Source: Gordonia aichiensis NBRC 108223 (GTDB taxonomy: Bacteria; Actinomycetota; Actinomycetes; Mycobacteriales; Mycobacteriaceae). Taken from it: DNA of 64,000 nt. A program made the translations under genes and the position numbers. The DNA is taken from NCBI RefSeq assembly GCF_000332975.1, contig NZ_BANR01000010.1:62001-126000 (forward strand), given 5' to 3'. The notes below the pieces were generated by a model. The model searched no databases, was not told the DNA's origin, and saw only the letters and a program-made list of their open reading frames with translations. Numbering within the stretch: position 1 is the first letter of the stretch; each line of letters opens with the position of its first letter. Positions 47,134-56,931 of the stretch are shown one piece after another.

Positions 47134-49402
47134 TGTTCTCCTGTGTCTCGATCTCGGGTGTGCGGTGTGCGTCGGCGTGGTCCTCATCGACCTCCTCGGT
47201 GAGTCCGAAGCGGTCGTGCAGCCGACGCAGCGGAGCCGGTGCCCACCAGTTCGCGCGCCCGGCCAGTCGCATGAACGACGGGACGAGCAGCATCCGGATG
47301 AGCGTCGCATCCATCAACACGGCGAGGGTGAGCCCGACACCGAACATACGCATGAACGACACCTCCGACGCCGCGATTCCCGCGAACACGATGCTCATCA
47401 GCAGCGCTGCCGCCGTGATGACGCGCCCGGTTCTCGCCAGCCCGAGTGCGACGGCGCGGTCGTTGGCCGCGCGTGACCTGTCGGACGCCAGCCACGATTC
47501 CCGGATACGGCCGAGTAGGAACACCTCGTAATCCATCGACAGCCCGAACGCGATGCAGAACATGAGCACCGGCATCGTGGCTGCGAGGTAGCCGGTTGCC
47601 GTGGTGCCCAGGCCACCGAGATGCCCTTCCTGGAAGAACCACACCATGGCACCGAAGGTCGCCGACAGCGACAACACGTTGAGCACCAACGCCTTCAGCG
47701 GCAGCACAACGCTTCCGCTGAACAGGAACAGCAGGATGAAGGTGGCGATCGCGATCACCCCGAGCACCCACGGGAGGTGCGCGTAGATGGAGTCAACCGT
47801 GTCGACGTTGGTCGCGGCCGCTCCGGTGAACTTCACTGTGAGACCGTCCGGCACCGGCACGTCCCGCAGCTGGGCGAGCTGGTGCTCGCCGGCCTCCTGC
47901 ATCGGTTCGAGGCTCGTGGCGATGGTGATCACTCCGACGTCGCCGCGCAGGTCCGCGGGGTTGACCGGTCCCACTGCCCGACCGTCGACGAAGGTGCCGC
48001 CCGCCCCCGGCACCGAGTTGACGTCGGCCACGCGCGAGAGTTCCTGCGCGTACTGCTCCCTCGTCTGTTGCGAGACATCACCGGTCGTGACGACGGTGAT
48101 TGTCGAGGAGAGGTTCTGGGCGAAGTCGTCGCGGATCTCCTGCTGGATCTGATGCGCACTGGCGCTCGTCGGCAGCACACGGTCGTCGGGAAAGCCGAAG
48201 TTGATCGACAGGAACGGTGCACCGAGCACCAACAGAATCGCGACGACCGTAGCCCCGACGGGCGCGGCACGTTTCAGCACCCACGACGCCGCGCGGTACC
48301 ACCAGCCCTCTTCGACCGGCCGCGGTGCTGGCTCGGGTCGGCCCAGGAGCTTACGAAGTCCGCGACGCGCGTCGAGCGAGTCGATCCGGTCGCCGAGGAG
48401 CATGAGTACAGCCGGTGTGAGCACCAGCGAGGTCACCGCGGCGATCGCGACCACCCCGAGTCCGGCGTAGGCGAACGAGCGCAGGAAGTACATCGGGAAG
48501 ATGGCGAGGGCGGCAAGCGCGAGGCCGACCGTCACAGCCGAGAACGCGACGGTGCGACCAGCCGTCGACATGGTGCGCAGGATCGCGGACCGCCGGTCCC
48601 GACCATCGGCGACCTCTTCTCGATAGCGAGTGACGAGCAGAAGCGTGTAGTCGATCGCGAGCGCCAAACCCATTGCGGTGGTGAGGTTCAGCGCGAAGAT
48701 CGATACGTCGGTGACCGTGCCGATCAGACGCAGCAACGCGAAGGTCAGCACGATGGCAATGATGCCGACACCGATCGGCAGCATCGCAGCGATCACGCCG
48801 CCGAAGACGACGATGAGCACGAGGAAGCTGATCGGGATCGCGATTCCCTCGGCGAGTGCAAGGTCGCGTGTGGTCTGTTCGTTGACCTGTTGGAAAACCA
48901 GGCCCTCACCACCGACACGGACCGAGATGCCATCACGAGTCCCCTCGAACCGCGAGGCAACTTCCTTCGCGTGCGCGGGCGCGTCGGCCTCGCCGCCATC
49001 GAGCGTGGCGATGATCAGGGCAGAGCTACGGTCCTTGCTGACCAATCCTGGGGCGAGCGTAGGGTCCTGCCACACCGACAGAATCGGTTGCTGCACATAC
49101 GGAATGGCATCGAGCTCGGAGACGAGCGACGTGCCGACCGCGGCCGCCCGCGGGTCCTTTTCCATGTCGGTACCTGCGGGAGCGTCGAGTTTCAGAACGA
49201 CTTGTAATCCCCCGCGCTGGAACGCGTCGTTGATCTGTTGCGCCGCTTGCGCCGATTCGCTGTTGGGGTCGGAGTAACCGCCGGCGAGGAGGTGTTGCGA
49301 GGCAGACGCTCCGTAGATCCCGCACAACACCAGCAGCAGAAACGCCACCGCCAGAACACGTTTAGGTGCCGAAACCGCGAGTCGAGTGAGTCTTGCCAGC
49401 AT
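47087..49402 (-). CDS. MMPL family RND transporter
   Basis: About 771 residues with twelve membrane helices in two halves. The proton-relay motifs are LALAIDYTLLLVTRYREEV and FGLSMDYEVFLLGRIRES, as in MmpL/TrehalosE-lipid exporters. The two large periplasmic domains (about 40-180 and 400-530) are present and a short acidic tail follows. ATG 49402 is chosen for the AAGGGGAA upstream rather than GTG 49429. In mycolic-acid bacteria such proteins export lipids or drugs. Its regulator is the overlapping downstream TetR. Confidence 0.93.
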   Translation of the reverse strand: MLARLTRLAVSAPKRVLAVAFLLLVLCGIYGASASQHLLAGGYSDPNSESAQAAQQINDAFQRGGLQVVLKLDAPAGTDMEKDPRAAAVGTSLVSELDAIPYVQQPILSVWQDPTLAPGLVSKDRSSALIIATLDGGEADAPAHAKEVASRFEGTRDGISVRVGGEGLVFQQVNEQTTRDLALAEGIAIPISFLVLIVVFGGVIAAMLPIGVGIIAIVLTFALLRLIGTVTDVSIFALNLTTAMGLALAIDYTLLLVTRYREEVADGRDRRSAILRTMSTAGRTVAFSAVTVGLALAALAIFPMYFLRSFAYAGLGVVAIAAVTSLVLTPAVLMLLGDRIDSLDARRGLRKLLGRPEPAPRPVEEGWWYRAASWVLKRAAPVGATVVAILLVLGAPFLSINFGFPDDRVLPTSASAHQIQQEIRDDFAQNLSSTITVVTTGDVSQQTREQYAQELSRVADVNSVPGAGGTFVDGRAVGPVNPADLRGDVGVITIATSLEPMQEAGEHQLAQLRDVPVPDGLTVKFTGAAATNVDTVDSIYAHLPWVLGVIAIATFILLFLFSGSVVLPLKALVLNVLSLSATFGAMVWFFQEGHLGGLGTTATGYLAATMPVLMFCIAFGLSMDYEVFLLGRIRESWLASDRSRAANDRAVALGLARTGRVITAAALLMSIVFAGIAASEVSFMRMFGVGLTLAVLMDATLIRMLLVPSFMRLAGRANWWAPAPLRRLHDRFGLTEEVDEDHADAHRTPEIETQENSDADQSQNPIAPRIG

Positions 49403-49438
49403 GCGGTTCCCCTTGCGCGTGATGGTCACTTACCCGCG

Positions 49439-49458
49439 TTAAGTTATCGCCATTAAGT
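49439..49458 (-). promoter_or_regulatory. TTAAGT direct repeats upstream of the MMPL gene
   Basis: Two TTAAGT copies on the + strand, 14 bases apart start to start (49439 and 49453), lie in the MMPL promoter region where TAACTT on the minus strand could be the -10. AT-rich repeats here make a candidate TetR operator. Confidence 0.4.
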
Positions 49459-49550
49459 CAGGGCGTCAAGGGTGTATCGCTCGATGAAGCTGCGCATTCG
49501 CCGGTCGCCGTCGCACTCGGCGACATCCGTCCGACGGGCTACGATGGGGT

Positions 49551-49949
49551 GTGGTCTACCTCTCACTTGCTCTCGCCGCCGTCGCGGTTGGAGCCTGGGT
49601 GCTGTCCTACCACCGATCCTCACAGCCTCGCCGTAGTGCCGATCTGTTCGTCGCCCTCTCCGAGCTCAACGACTCGCGGGCCGACCATCAGCGGCACGCT
49701 GCCGAGGTGATCGAAGAAAAGCACCACCTCGAGGCGCACGCCGGCTGGCCGTCAGCCGTGATCGGCTTGTTGTCGGTGATGGCTGTGGTCTTCATGGTCC
49801 AGGACCCGTCAAACACCGTCAGCGGCGACGGCCTGGTGTGGATGACCAGCGAGCTCCTTGTGATCGCGTTGATATCAGCGGTCTGGACCGTCTGGTGCGT
49901 CCAACGCGCCGCCCGCCTGGCGGTGCGCCAGGCGGGCCTGCATCGGTGA
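49551..49949 (+). CDS. Small two- or three-span membrane protein
   Basis: 132 residues. The first helix is YLSLALAAVAVGAWVLSYH, then a polar helical loop (ELNDSRADHQRHAAEVIEEK), then WPSAVIGLLSVMAVVFMV and SELLVIALISAVWTVWCVQR. GTG 49551 follows a TACGAT box by about 7 bases, fitting a leaderless start. The loop is rich in His and Glu (HHLEAH). No family recognised. It is oriented away from the MMPL operon. Confidence 0.7.
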   Translation: MVYLSLALAAVAVGAWVLSYHRSSQPRRSADLFVALSELNDSRADHQRHAAEVIEEKHHLEAHAGWPSAVIGLLSVMAVVFMVQDPSNTVSGDGLVWMTSELLVIALISAVWTVWCVQRAARLAVRQAGLHR

Positions 49950-50025
49950 GTTCACAACCGGTCCTCGTGTCAACGGGACGGTTCACTCGATCGGGCCAGA
50001 ACGCGCATGGCATGCTTGTCGACGC

Positions 50026-50099
50026 GCCCCTATAGCCCAATTGGCAGAGGCAGCGGACTTAAAATCCGCACAGTGTCGGTTCGAGTCCGACTGGGGGCA
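50026..50099 (+). tRNA. tRNA with UAA anticodon (Leu by anticodon), short variable arm
   Basis: Folds as a cloverleaf: acceptor GCCCCTA/TGGGGGC, anticodon stem GCGGA/TCCGC with loop CTTAAAA (anticodon TAA at 50060-50062), T-arm GTCGG-TTCGAGT-CCGAC and discriminator A. The variable loop is only ACAGT, so this is a class-I shape of 74 nucleotides, whereas leucine tRNAs normally carry a long variable arm. CCA is not encoded. By anticodon it reads UUA, a rare codon in GC-rich genomes. Confidence 0.9.
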
Positions 50100-50109
50100 C
50101 CCGCCGAAC

Positions 50110-50159
50110 GTTGCGTGGGATCCTGGGGGGCATTTCTGCACCCCTGGATCCCACGCAAC
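50110..50159. terminator. Hairpin downstream of the tRNA
   Basis: The arms GTTGCGTGGGATCC and GGATCCCACGCAAC make a 14-bp perfect stem, with an inner GGGG/CCCC extension. It begins 10 bases after the tRNA and serves as its terminator and probably that of the convergent flavin oxidoreductase gene. Confidence 0.78.
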
Positions 50160-50266
50160 TTGGAGTCGAAGGTCCCGCGGAGCGCAGGCACGTCCTTGAG
50201 TCTGCCGCGCTCGTCGACCAACTCACGGAATCGGGCGTTACGCGGCGATACCGATCCCACGAGTCT

Positions 50267-51715
50267 CTACCCGCGCAGGTTCTCCAGCAGCCGCAGCCAC
50301 ACCTCGCTGACCGTCGGGTACGACGGGACGGCGTGCCAGAGCCGGTCGATCGACACCCCTCCGACAACAGCAATCGTCGCCGAGTGGACCAGCTCGGCGA
50401 TGTCGGGGCCGACGAACGTGGCTCCCACCAACACATTTCGTTCACGATCGATGACCAGCTTCGCGCGGCCGCTGTAGTTCTCCCGCGCGAGCGCCGACCC
50501 CGCGACCTCGATGTCGAGCTCCGATGTGACCACGTCGAGCCCGGCGTCGCGGGCGGCGTGTTCGGTCAGCCCCACTGACCCGACCTGCGGCTCGGTGAAC
50601 ACGGCCTGCGGCACGGCGGCATGATCGGCGGTGGCCGCGTACCGCTCGCCGGCGAGCGAACGTCCCTCCGCGCGTGCGGCGATCACATCACCGGCAACCC
50701 GTGCCTGGTACTTGCCCATGTGCGTCAGCGGCGCACGGCCGTTGACGTCACCGACGGCATAGAGCCAGTCATGTCCGGCGACGTTCAAGTGATCGTCGAC
50801 GTCGAGTTTCGCCTTCGGATCGATTCCGAGAGAATCTAATCCGACGTCGACGGTGCGGGGCCGTCGACCAGCGGCAACCAGGATCTCGTCGACCTCGAGG
50901 CGGTCGGTCACGTCGCCGTCACCGTTGGCGAGGTCGACAACGGCCGGCCCCCCGTGAATCCGTCCGTAGCCGGTGTCGTCTACGCCGGGACGTGTCACGG
51001 ACGCGAACGTGGTGCCGAATCGAATGTCGACGCCGCGGCCGCGGAGGCCTGTGGCGACACGCTCTCCCGCAAAGGGTTCCATGGACGGCAACAGCGCTTT
51101 TCCGCGAACCACCATCGTCACCTCGCTACCGAGCTCGGCCAGCCAGGTCGCGGCCTCGCAGGCCACCACGCCACCGCCGAGCACAGCGATACGTGGCGGG
51201 ACCTCGACGAGGTTGGTCGCATCACGCGACGTCCAGGGCGCAGCGTCGGCAAGCCCCGGAATCGGCGGGATCGACGCCTCGCTGCCCGTCGCCAACACCA
51301 CGGCCGCGGTCGCGCGCAGCCGTCGGCCGTCCACCTCCACCTCACGCTCACCGACGAGACGTCCCGCACCGCGCACGACGTCGATTCCAGCTCCGCGCGC
51401 CCACTCAACCTGGGACGAATCGTCGCGGTTCTCGGTGAAGGAGTCCCGCCACGCGAACAGTCGAGCGGAGTCGGGCTGACCGTCGACGACACGCGGCCGC
51501 GAACCGGGCAGGCCCGTCGCCGCGTCGAGCGCGGCTCCTGCGCCGAGCAGCGCCTTGCTCGGCATACAGGCCCAGTACGAGCACTCTCCGCCGACGAGCT
51601 CACTTTCCACGAGGACCGCGCGGCGAGAGCTTCCGCGGATCGCATAGTCGGCGGCGTTCTCGCCCGCGGGGCCACCGCCGACCACGATGACGTCGTAACT
51701 GTCCGAATCTGCCAT
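50267..51715 (-). CDS. FAD-dependent pyridine nucleotide-disulfide oxidoreductase
   Basis: About 482 residues. FAD fingerprint DVIVVGGGPAGENAADYA, redox-active GGECSYWACMPSKALL (Cys-x4-Cys), NAD(P) site IAVLGGGVVACEAATWLAEL and the second FAD motif LYAVGDVNGRAPLTH are all present. The C-terminal dimer domain has HAVPSYPTVSEV, in place of the usual HAHPT. It belongs to the lipoamide dehydrogenase/mercuric reductase group, but the substrate disulfide is unknown. In mycothiol-producing bacteria disulfide reductases of this type are common. ATG 51715 (MADSDSYDV) is preferred. Confidence 0.9.
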   Translation of the reverse strand: MADSDSYDVIVVGGGPAGENAADYAIRGSSRRAVLVESELVGGECSYWACMPSKALLGAGAALDAATGLPGSRPRVVDGQPDSARLFAWRDSFTENRDDSSQVEWARGAGIDVVRGAGRLVGEREVEVDGRRLRATAAVVLATGSEASIPPIPGLADAAPWTSRDATNLVEVPPRIAVLGGGVVACEAATWLAELGSEVTMVVRGKALLPSMEPFAGERVATGLRGRGVDIRFGTTFASVTRPGVDDTGYGRIHGGPAVVDLANGDGDVTDRLEVDEILVAAGRRPRTVDVGLDSLGIDPKAKLDVDDHLNVAGHDWLYAVGDVNGRAPLTHMGKYQARVAGDVIAARAEGRSLAGERYAATADHAAVPQAVFTEPQVGSVGLTEHAARDAGLDVVTSELDIEVAGSALARENYSGRAKLVIDRERNVLVGATFVGPDIAELVHSATIAVVGGVSIDRLWHAVPSYPTVSEVWLRLLENLRG

Positions 51716-51805
51716 GAAATCCACGGTAGACGCCGATCACATGTAACGGAGCGGGCGCGCATACCGACCTCTTACACATCGGGGACCACAGACGGCAGGA
51801 GTCAC

Positions 51806-53296
51806 ATGCCCATCCCACCCCATTCACCGAGTAGCGATCCGCGCGATCAGTGGACCGTCTACGACGACGCTCCGACGGCCGCCGAGCCGACGCCGACCGC
51901 CGACGCCCAGGCTCGTCAGCCTCGACGTATCCGACGCCGCCTGGTCGGCGTCGGGACCGTGCTGACACTGACCGCGGCGCTCCTGGGCCTCGGCGCCCTG
52001 GTCGGCAAGGACGACCGCGCGTCGGCCATGGTCGGTCATCCCGAGGTCCTGCGGCCCGGATGCAGCTGGGATCCGTCGGGCAATTACGTGCAGAACTGCA
52101 AGGTCTGGTCGGAGTCCCAGCACAAGTCCGTCATCGTCCAGATACGCGCATCCAACGGCAGCGCGAAGGGCGTGTACCTGCTCGACGGCATGCGTGCGCG
52201 TGACGACCGCTCGGCGTGGACCACCGACGTCCAGGCTGCGAAGGTTTACGACGGCAAGAGCGACACCACACTCGTCATGCCCGCGGGCGGGGCGTCGTCG
52301 TTCTACACCGACTGGGACGGCGGAGCGGGCGACAAGAACGTCACGATCAAGCAGGAGACGTTTTTGACCCAGGAACTGCCCGACTACCTCGCCACCAACT
52401 TCGGTGTGAGCAAATCGGACAATGCGATCGTCGGCCTCTCGATGTCGGCGGGGCCGGCGGTGACGCTCGCCGAGCGGCACCCGGAACAGTTCAAGGTCGT
52501 GCAGGCGATGTCGGGTTACTACCAGACCGACAATCCGATCGGTGCGCTCGGCGTGCTCGCCACACAAACGCTCGTCTCGAACTACACCAACGGCATCGTC
52601 AACATGTGGGGTGCGCCGGGTAGCGCCCGGTGGACGGCGAACGACCCGTCGAAGAACATCGATAAGCTCAAGCAGAACGGCCAGACGTTGATCATCTCGT
52701 CGGGCAACGGGTTCCCGAGTCCTACCGACATGGCGAAGCTCTCGCAGTCGGATTTGATCAACGCTGTGGCGTTGGAGATCCTCTCAGCCGTCTCGACGGT
52801 GCTGCTGCAGCTGCAACTGGCACAGAGCGGGGTGTCGGTGATCTCGCTGCCCAACTACGGGGTGCACAACTGGGCCAATTGGAATCGAGGACTCGGCGCA
52901 GGCAAGGACGACGTACTTGCCGCACTCAACAAGACTCCCGCAGTGACCGCGAAGACCCAACTGGTCAGCGCCGCGGGATCGCCCGAACCCGACGGCGTCG
53001 CGAAGGCAACCGCGGCCGCGCGTGTCGCCGCGGCTGCACCGGTGCAGACACCTGCGGTACTCGCCGCGCTCTCCGGCAGCACCCAGGAGTCGACGACACC
53101 ATCGGCATCAGAGTCCGCGGAATCGGCAACGTCTGCAACCGAATCGACAACGCCGGGCACCTCCTCCGAGGCGACCACCACGGAGCCTTCCCCGTCGCGT
53201 GCATCGTCCACACCGGGAAGCGCTACCACCCCGATGCCGACTGGAGCGGATACGCCGACCACCACCACGACGACCACACCCGTGCCGACGCCATGA
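51806..53296 (+). CDS. Antigen 85-type mycolyltransferase with long Ser/Thr/Pro tail
   Basis: About 496 residues. ATG 51806 is preceded by AGGAG. A basic stretch and one hydrophobic segment (LVGVGTVLTLTAALLGLGAL) make a signal-anchor. The esterase D/antigen 85 domain follows (about 75-390), with SVIVQIRASNGSAKGVYLLD, the nucleophile VGLSMSAGPAVTLAERHP and the catalytic-type His in YGVHNWANWNRGL. These enzymes transfer mycolic acids to trehalose or arabinogalactan. The last about 110 residues are Ala then Ser/Thr/Glu/Pro-rich, ending in PTTTTTTTPVPTP; such a tail is not in classical antigen 85 and may be glycosylated or wall-spanning. Confidence 0.9.
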   Translation: MPIPPHSPSSDPRDQWTVYDDAPTAAEPTPTADAQARQPRRIRRRLVGVGTVLTLTAALLGLGALVGKDDRASAMVGHPEVLRPGCSWDPSGNYVQNCKVWSESQHKSVIVQIRASNGSAKGVYLLDGMRARDDRSAWTTDVQAAKVYDGKSDTTLVMPAGGASSFYTDWDGGAGDKNVTIKQETFLTQELPDYLATNFGVSKSDNAIVGLSMSAGPAVTLAERHPEQFKVVQAMSGYYQTDNPIGALGVLATQTLVSNYTNGIVNMWGAPGSARWTANDPSKNIDKLKQNGQTLIISSGNGFPSPTDMAKLSQSDLINAVALEILSAVSTVLLQLQLAQSGVSVISLPNYGVHNWANWNRGLGAGKDDVLAALNKTPAVTAKTQLVSAAGSPEPDGVAKATAAARVAAAAPVQTPAVLAALSGSTQESTTPSASESAESATSATESTTPGTSSEATTTEPSPSRASSTPGSATTPMPTGADTPTTTTTTTPVPTP

Positions 53297-53425
53297 CGGA
53301 CACGGTCGACGTCGGTACGCCGAAACACACGAACCACACGCTCGACGTCGACTCAGACCGCAGCGGTGACGCGACGCTCAGGGACACCAGAGTGCTGCCG
53401 ATCGATTGAATGATCTACTCGAGAT

Positions 53426-53650
53426 ATGACGCCGTCCTCGACACCGCTGGTCCTCGCCGCAGATCAGGGTGCGGTTGCCCTGCTGACGTTGGCCATCGCG
53501 GTTTACTCCGCAGCGATCCTGATCTGTATCGGCGTCGGCATCAACGCGGTCTCCCGGGGGCGTCGACGCCTTGCCGTCGCGATGGCGGTATGCGTCGGCG
53601 TCCTGGTCATCGCAGGCGTCGTGGTCGCGGTGATGAGCAGCATCCACTGA
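53426..53650 (+). CDS. Small two-span membrane protein
   Basis: 74 residues with two hydrophobic helices (GAVALLTLAIAVYSAAILICIG and LAVAMAVCVGVLVIAGVVVAV) joined by a basic loop (SRGRRR). No family recognised. It lies 129 bases after the mycolyltransferase and before the phospholipase, all rightward. Confidence 0.6.
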   Translation: MTPSSTPLVLAADQGAVALLTLAIAVYSAAILICIGVGINAVSRGRRRLAVAMAVCVGVLVIAGVVVAVMSSIH

Positions 53651-53808
53651 TCTCGGGCAACCCGACACGCCAGCCGCCGGACGCCTGCCGTACGCACAAA
53701 TGCTCGGCGGTATTCACAGAGCGGGTTTAGACTTCGGCGGTTACGCTCTGCCGCCGGGGGACGCAGCCCGTTGCCCCGACAGCGCAATCGATCTCCTCAG
53801 GGGTGTGT

Positions 53809-55350
53809 ATGTCAGAGATGCCGTTCGGCGGGTTGAGTCGTCGGGAGTTCTTGTCGAGGGTCGCCGCGGTCGGCGGTGGCGCGCTGCTCACGTCGTGGGC
53901 CGCGCCGATCATCGACAAGGCGTACGCCCAAGCCGACCCGGCGGGCACGGGGTCACTGGACGACATCGAGCACATCGTCCTGTTCATGCAGGAGAATCGC
54001 AGCTTCGACCACTATTTCGGCACCTACTCTGGTGTCCGCGGATTCGGCGAGTCGACGCCGCTGTGGCGCCAGCACGGATGGGCACCCGGCGTAGGACCGA
54101 CGAAGTCGGGTTACACGATGCCCTTCCGCCTCGACACCGAGAACGACGCCAACCTTGACGGCGAATGCATCAACGACCCCGACCACTCGTGGGCGGGACT
54201 GCACAAGGCGTGGAACGGCGGGCGCAACGACGGCTGGCTCCCGATGTCGGTCGAGTCGGTCGGCCCCGCCAACGCACCGGCACTCATGGGCTACTACGAG
54301 CGCGACGACATCCCGGTCCACCGCACCCTCGCCGAGGCATTCACGATCTGCGACGCCTACCACTGCTCCGTTCTCGGCCCCACCGACCCCAACCGGCTCT
54401 ACTGGATGAGTGCAACCCTCGACCCGGAGGGCACCCATGGCGGCCCACTTCTCGAAACACCCACGCTCATACCGAAGTTCGCCTACAGCTGGCGCACGAT
54501 GCCGGAGAACCTCAGTGAGGCAGGTGTGAGCTGGAAGATCTACAACAACAAAGACCTCGGACCGATCTCCTCGGTCGTCCTCGACGGCATGATGGGGTGC
54601 TTCAAGCAGGCACAGAATCCTGACTCGGAACTGGCCCGACGCGGCATCGCACCCACCTACCCCAACGACTTTCGCGCCGACGTCGCCGCCAATCGGCTCT
54701 CCCAGGTGTCGTGGGTCGTCCCGCCCGCCATGGAGTGCGAGCACCCCGCTCTCCCCGCTGCTCTCGGCGCGGTGGGCATCGTGCAACTCCTCGACATCCT
54801 CACATCAAACCCTGCCGTATGGGAGAAAACCGCTCTCATCATCAGCTACGACGAGAACGGCGGCTTCTTCGACCACATCGTTCCGCCCACTGCCCCGCCC
54901 GGGACCAAGGGCGAGTACGTCAGCGTGCCGAACATCAACAAAGTCTCGTCGTCGAAGGGCATCCGCGGTCCTATCGGACTCGGCTATCGCGTGCCCTGCT
55001 TCGTGATCTCGCCCTACAGCCGTGGCGGTCTGGTCGCGCGCGAGACCTTCGACCACACGTCACAACTGAAGCTCATCGAGAAGCGTTTTGGAGTCGACGT
55101 CCCGAACCTGACAGCGTGGCGCAGACAGACCGTCGGCGACATGACGACAGCATTCGACTTCGCGCATCGACCGAACGCGGCCCGGCCTCGACTCGGCGAT
55201 CCGAATCCCAAGGCGCAGAATGCTCTCGTCAAGTGTGGACCCAACGTCGCTGCGGGCACGGCAGGTTATGGCAAGCCGTATCCGGTGCCGCCCAACCGAA
55301 TGCCGCGCCAACAACCGGGAACGCGCAGATCGCCGAGCGGCATCGTCTGA
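53809..55350 (+). CDS. Tat-exported phospholipase C / phosphoesterase
   Basis: About 513 residues. The twin-arginine signal [20 protein letters not shown] directs folded export. The phosphoesterase-family core is clear: [19 protein letters not shown] (metal and Thr/Asn site region), [39 protein letters not shown] and [14 protein letters not shown]. This is the PlcA-C/acid-phosphatase type found in mycobacteria, hydrolysing phosphatidylcholine or other phosphoesters. The C-terminal beta-sandwich of large PLC proteins is missing, so it is the shorter class. ATG 53809 has AGGGG upstream; GTG 53803 is an alternative. Confidence 0.92.
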   Translation: MSEMPFGGLSRREFLSRVAAVGGGALLTSWAAPIIDKAYAQADPAGTGSLDDIEHIVLFMQENRSFDHYFGTYSGVRGFGESTPLWRQHGWAPGVGPTKSGYTMPFRLDTENDANLDGECINDPDHSWAGLHKAWNGGRNDGWLPMSVESVGPANAPALMGYYERDDIPVHRTLAEAFTICDAYHCSVLGPTDPNRLYWMSATLDPEGTHGGPLLETPTLIPKFAYSWRTMPENLSEAGVSWKIYNNKDLGPISSVVLDGMMGCFKQAQNPDSELARRGIAPTYPNDFRADVAANRLSQVSWVVPPAMECEHPALPAALGAVGIVQLLDILTSNPAVWEKTALIISYDENGGFFDHIVPPTAPPGTKGEYVSVPNINKVSSSKGIRGPIGLGYRVPCFVISPYSRGGLVARETFDHTSQLKLIEKRFGVDVPNLTAWRRQTVGDMTTAFDFAHRPNAARPRLGDPNPKAQNALVKCGPNVAAGTAGYGKPYPVPPNRMPRQQPGTRRSPSGIV

Positions 55351-55356
55351 TCCTGC

Positions 55357-56508
55357 TCACGCCGCAGCGGGCAGTCGTCCACCGATCACCGCGGCGACGG
55401 TACGCGCGAAGACCACTGTCCAGGCGGCGAGGAGAACACCGAACAAAATCGCGGCGCCGACGCGGAACATGGTGGCGTCCAACGCTGTTCCCAGTGCGGC
55501 GAGGCCTGTCACGCAGGTACCGATCGGGAAGGTGAAGCTCCACCACGTCAGCGCGAACGGCAGTGAACGCCGTACGTTGTGCACCGTGACAGCGGTCGCG
55601 AGCGCGAACATCCCTGCACCCAGCCCGGTGGCGGCCAGACCGTAACAGATCCCGAAGTCGACGAGGCCGGCAACTATCATGTGCTGGTCGGTGCGCCCGA
55701 CGAATGCGCTGTCGGCATGAGCAGCAAGGGAATTGGCCGCCGTGACGGACTGGCCGATCACGCCGAGCGTGATCCAGATCGTCGGTGCCGCGCGCCCGGT
55801 CGGGACACCTCCGCGCATCAACCGGCCGTAGATCAGCGTGAGCGTGACCATCCCGAGGAACACGCTGAGCCCGAACAGCAGGTAACAGAGCGCGAGGAAA
55901 CCCAGCCGCCACTGCCCGGACGGCACGTGCTCGACGAGGAGCGCCCCCGTCGTCGCCGACACCATCGGCGGAACGACGGGCATCAGCCAGGCCGGTAGTG
56001 CGACGAGCTCACCGCGTCGATGATGGTGCGTCATCATGAGATACGGCACCCCGATCGCCGTGCCGAGTCCCGCCAGGGTTCCAGCCGACCACAACACTGC
56101 GTCCACGACGACCGCACCAAGCGCACCGAGGATCGACGATCCGACGGTGATGGTTCCCGCGCCGACGGTCAACAGCGCCATCGGGATCGCGCCGTAGAAC
56201 TGCACCATGACCGGGTCCGCCACGTAGCGACGCGCGAGGACCGGATGGCGCACCCAATGAGCACAGAAGGCGACAGTGATGAGCACGAGCAGCACTACCG
56301 CCAGTACCCAGATCGCACTCGCAAAGGACCGGATCGCCGGCAGTTCCCCGCCGACACTGATCGCCGACGTCGCAACGATCCCCGTACCCATCACCGCCGC
56401 GAACCAATTGGGGGTGATGTGCGCGAACGCGACTCCCCCTCGACGCAGGGTCGACCTTTCACCCGCTGCGACGTCGTCACCACACGATCGGTCAAGGATC
56501 TCGGTCAT
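55357..56508 (-). CDS. TDT-family membrane transporter (TehA/Mae1-like)
   Basis: 383 residues with ten membrane helices. NWFAAVMGTGIVATSAIS is the family's first helix, and the fold repeats with GLGTAIGVPYLMMTHHH and TWWSFTFPIGTCVTGLAALG. The family includes tellurite/anion channels and C4-dicarboxylate or sulfite exporters. Its end is 7 bases from the phospholipase stop, convergent. Substrate unknown. Confidence 0.88.
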   Translation of the reverse strand: MTEILDRSCGDDVAAGERSTLRRGGVAFAHITPNWFAAVMGTGIVATSAISVGGELPAIRSFASAIWVLAVVLLVLITVAFCAHWVRHPVLARRYVADPVMVQFYGAIPMALLTVGAGTITVGSSILGALGAVVVDAVLWSAGTLAGLGTAIGVPYLMMTHHHRRGELVALPAWLMPVVPPMVSATTGALLVEHVPSGQWRLGFLALCYLLFGLSVFLGMVTLTLIYGRLMRGGVPTGRAAPTIWITLGVIGQSVTAANSLAAHADSAFVGRTDQHMIVAGLVDFGICYGLAATGLGAGMFALATAVTVHNVRRSLPFALTWWSFTFPIGTCVTGLAALGTALDATMFRVGAAILFGVLLAAWTVVFARTVAAVIGGRLPAAA

Positions 56509-56610
56509 GCTCCGAGCTTCGTCGCCCGGACGACCTACCGGAAGACGGCTCGGTCTTGTGAGCTCACAAGTTGGACTTGTGGCACCGCATGGCGTGGCGG
56601 GAGCAATCCG

Positions 56611-56931
56611 TCACTCGACGGACATCTCCCCCAGCTCCGACCAACCGTCGGCATCGACGGTGGTGTTGATGATCTCCGGAGTCGAGACGAGGAAGTTCGG
56701 CAGGTCGGCCGTCGCCTTCTTGAAGTGGTCACTCGAGACGTGCGCCACCGCTGCGTCGTCGTCGAAAGCTTCGATGAGGACGTACTCGTTAGGGTCGTCG
56801 AGGCTTCGCGACCATGAGAACCACTTGTTTCCGGGTTCTGACCGCGTGGCCTCTGTGAACTCGGCGACCAGCTCTGGCCACTGATCTGCATACTCGGGCT
56901 TGATCTGCCATTTGGCGACGATGTGGATCAT
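56611..56931 (-). CDS. Antibiotic biosynthesis monooxygenase (ABM) domain protein
   Basis: 106 residues, MIHIVAKWQIKPEYADQWPE then GNKWFSWSRSLDDPNEYVLIEAFDD. This is the ferredoxin-like ABM dimer fold of YgiN-type quinol monooxygenases or heme-degrading proteins. The usual catalytic residues are not definable. A stand-alone gene between the TDT transporter and the aldehyde dehydrogenase. Confidence 0.85.
   Translation of the reverse strand: MIHIVAKWQIKPEYADQWPELVAEFTEATRSEPGNKWFSWSRSLDDPNEYVLIEAFDDDAAVAHVSSDHFKKATADLPNFLVSTPEIINTTVDADGWSELGEMSVE

Noticed and set aside
47621..49207. 528-residue plus-strand frame opposite the MMPL gene
   Set aside because: Antisense to a well-conserved transporter; composition is His/Arg/Asp-rich and low in structure.
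50030..50260. Minus-strand frame across the tRNA
   Set aside because: It translates the antisense of the tRNA and its terminator hairpin, a common false gene.
53293..53409. 38-codon frame starting in an ATGA overlap with the mycolyltransferase
   Set aside because: The product is polar, without hydrophobic core or family; no ribosome site beyond the overlap.
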